This document shows, piece by piece, positions 34,924-35,010 of a stretch of DNA of 35,010 bases; the stretch's first letter is position 1; every line of letters begins with the position of its first letter. Source of the stretch: an uncultured Terriglobales bacterium (lineage in GTDB: Bacteria; Acidobacteriota; Terriglobia; Terriglobales; Acidobacteriaceae); NCBI GenBank assembly GCA_955652395.1, contig CATPBJ010000203.1, forward strand, positions 1 to 35,010. The letters run 5' to 3'. The position numbers and the translations under genes are program-made. The notes below the pieces were generated by a model that did not search any database, had not been told where the DNA came from, and worked only from the letters and a program-made list of their open reading frames with translations.

Positions 34924-35010
34924 GGATGCTGACCTCCTCGGTTGCGAAGTGAGTGGATTGAATTCAAGAGGGCCCTGAGTCCAGGAAAGAGAGCTCAATC
35001 CGGAATCGGG

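Overview
This is a GC-rich chromosomal stretch, by eye close to 60% GC. It looks like Acidobacteriota, probably class Terriglobia. That placement is an inference from gene content: exported FecR/YG-rich proteins, CstA with a YbdD partner, a split VKOR/thioredoxin pair, cytochrome c plus ascorbate-dependent monooxygenase proteins, and TCATCCTGAGCG-type intergenic repeats. I saw no rRNA, tRNA, CRISPR, transposase or phage gene. No gene-free stretch exceeds about 300 bases.

Positions 1-5607 hold the end of an unrecognised gene, glycogen synthase (minus), rsmA (plus), a small exported protein, an orphan MEMO-family gene (plus) and a PilT/PilU-type ATPase (minus). Positions 5790-9315 are minus-strand: a triple-DUF3011 secreted protein, a FecR-domain protein, an exported hypothetical and ruvC. 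Positions 9465-13126 hold cstA and a ybdD-like gene, coupled by an ATGA overlap. They diverge from a phosphofructokinase whose signature residues predict pyrophosphate dependence. Positions 13240-16151 encode two coupled membrane glycosyltransferases.

Positions 16305-28647 form a roughly 12 kb minus-strand array. In transcription order it runs: fatty acyl reductase with a degenerate HAD domain, extended SDR, polysaccharide pyruvyl transferase-like protein, AMP-dependent acyl ligase, enoyl-CoA hydratase, acyl carrier protein, second acyl ligase, diacylglycerol-kinase-like lipid kinase, thioredoxin-like protein, VKOR and an esterase. Most junctions are short or overlap. The gene set suggests activation, carrier loading and reduction of fatty acids for an unusual (ether, alcohol-derived or glyco-) lipid, with a disulfide-forming module downstream. 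This is the most likely undescribed pathway in the window.

Positions 28760-30592 carry gluconokinase and a sugar-acid type MFS transporter. Positions 30834-33313 carry a two-gene unit: a cytochrome c/copper type II monooxygenase with PHM-like copper ligands, followed by a Tat-exported NHL propeller with lyase (PAL)-like motifs. Together they resemble a split bacterial version of the peptide-amidating enzyme PAM. A small conserved-looking protein and an exported protein of unknown function end the window.

The other theme is repeats. Short palindromes with different stems but a constant purine loop (GGGA/AGGG/TGGA/AGA), often followed by CTAC, occur at several places between 8687 and 23762. 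Two lie inside reading frames. A second family (TGTCATCCTGAGCG...GTCGAAGGACC) supplies the stop codons of two convergent genes at 16149-16307.
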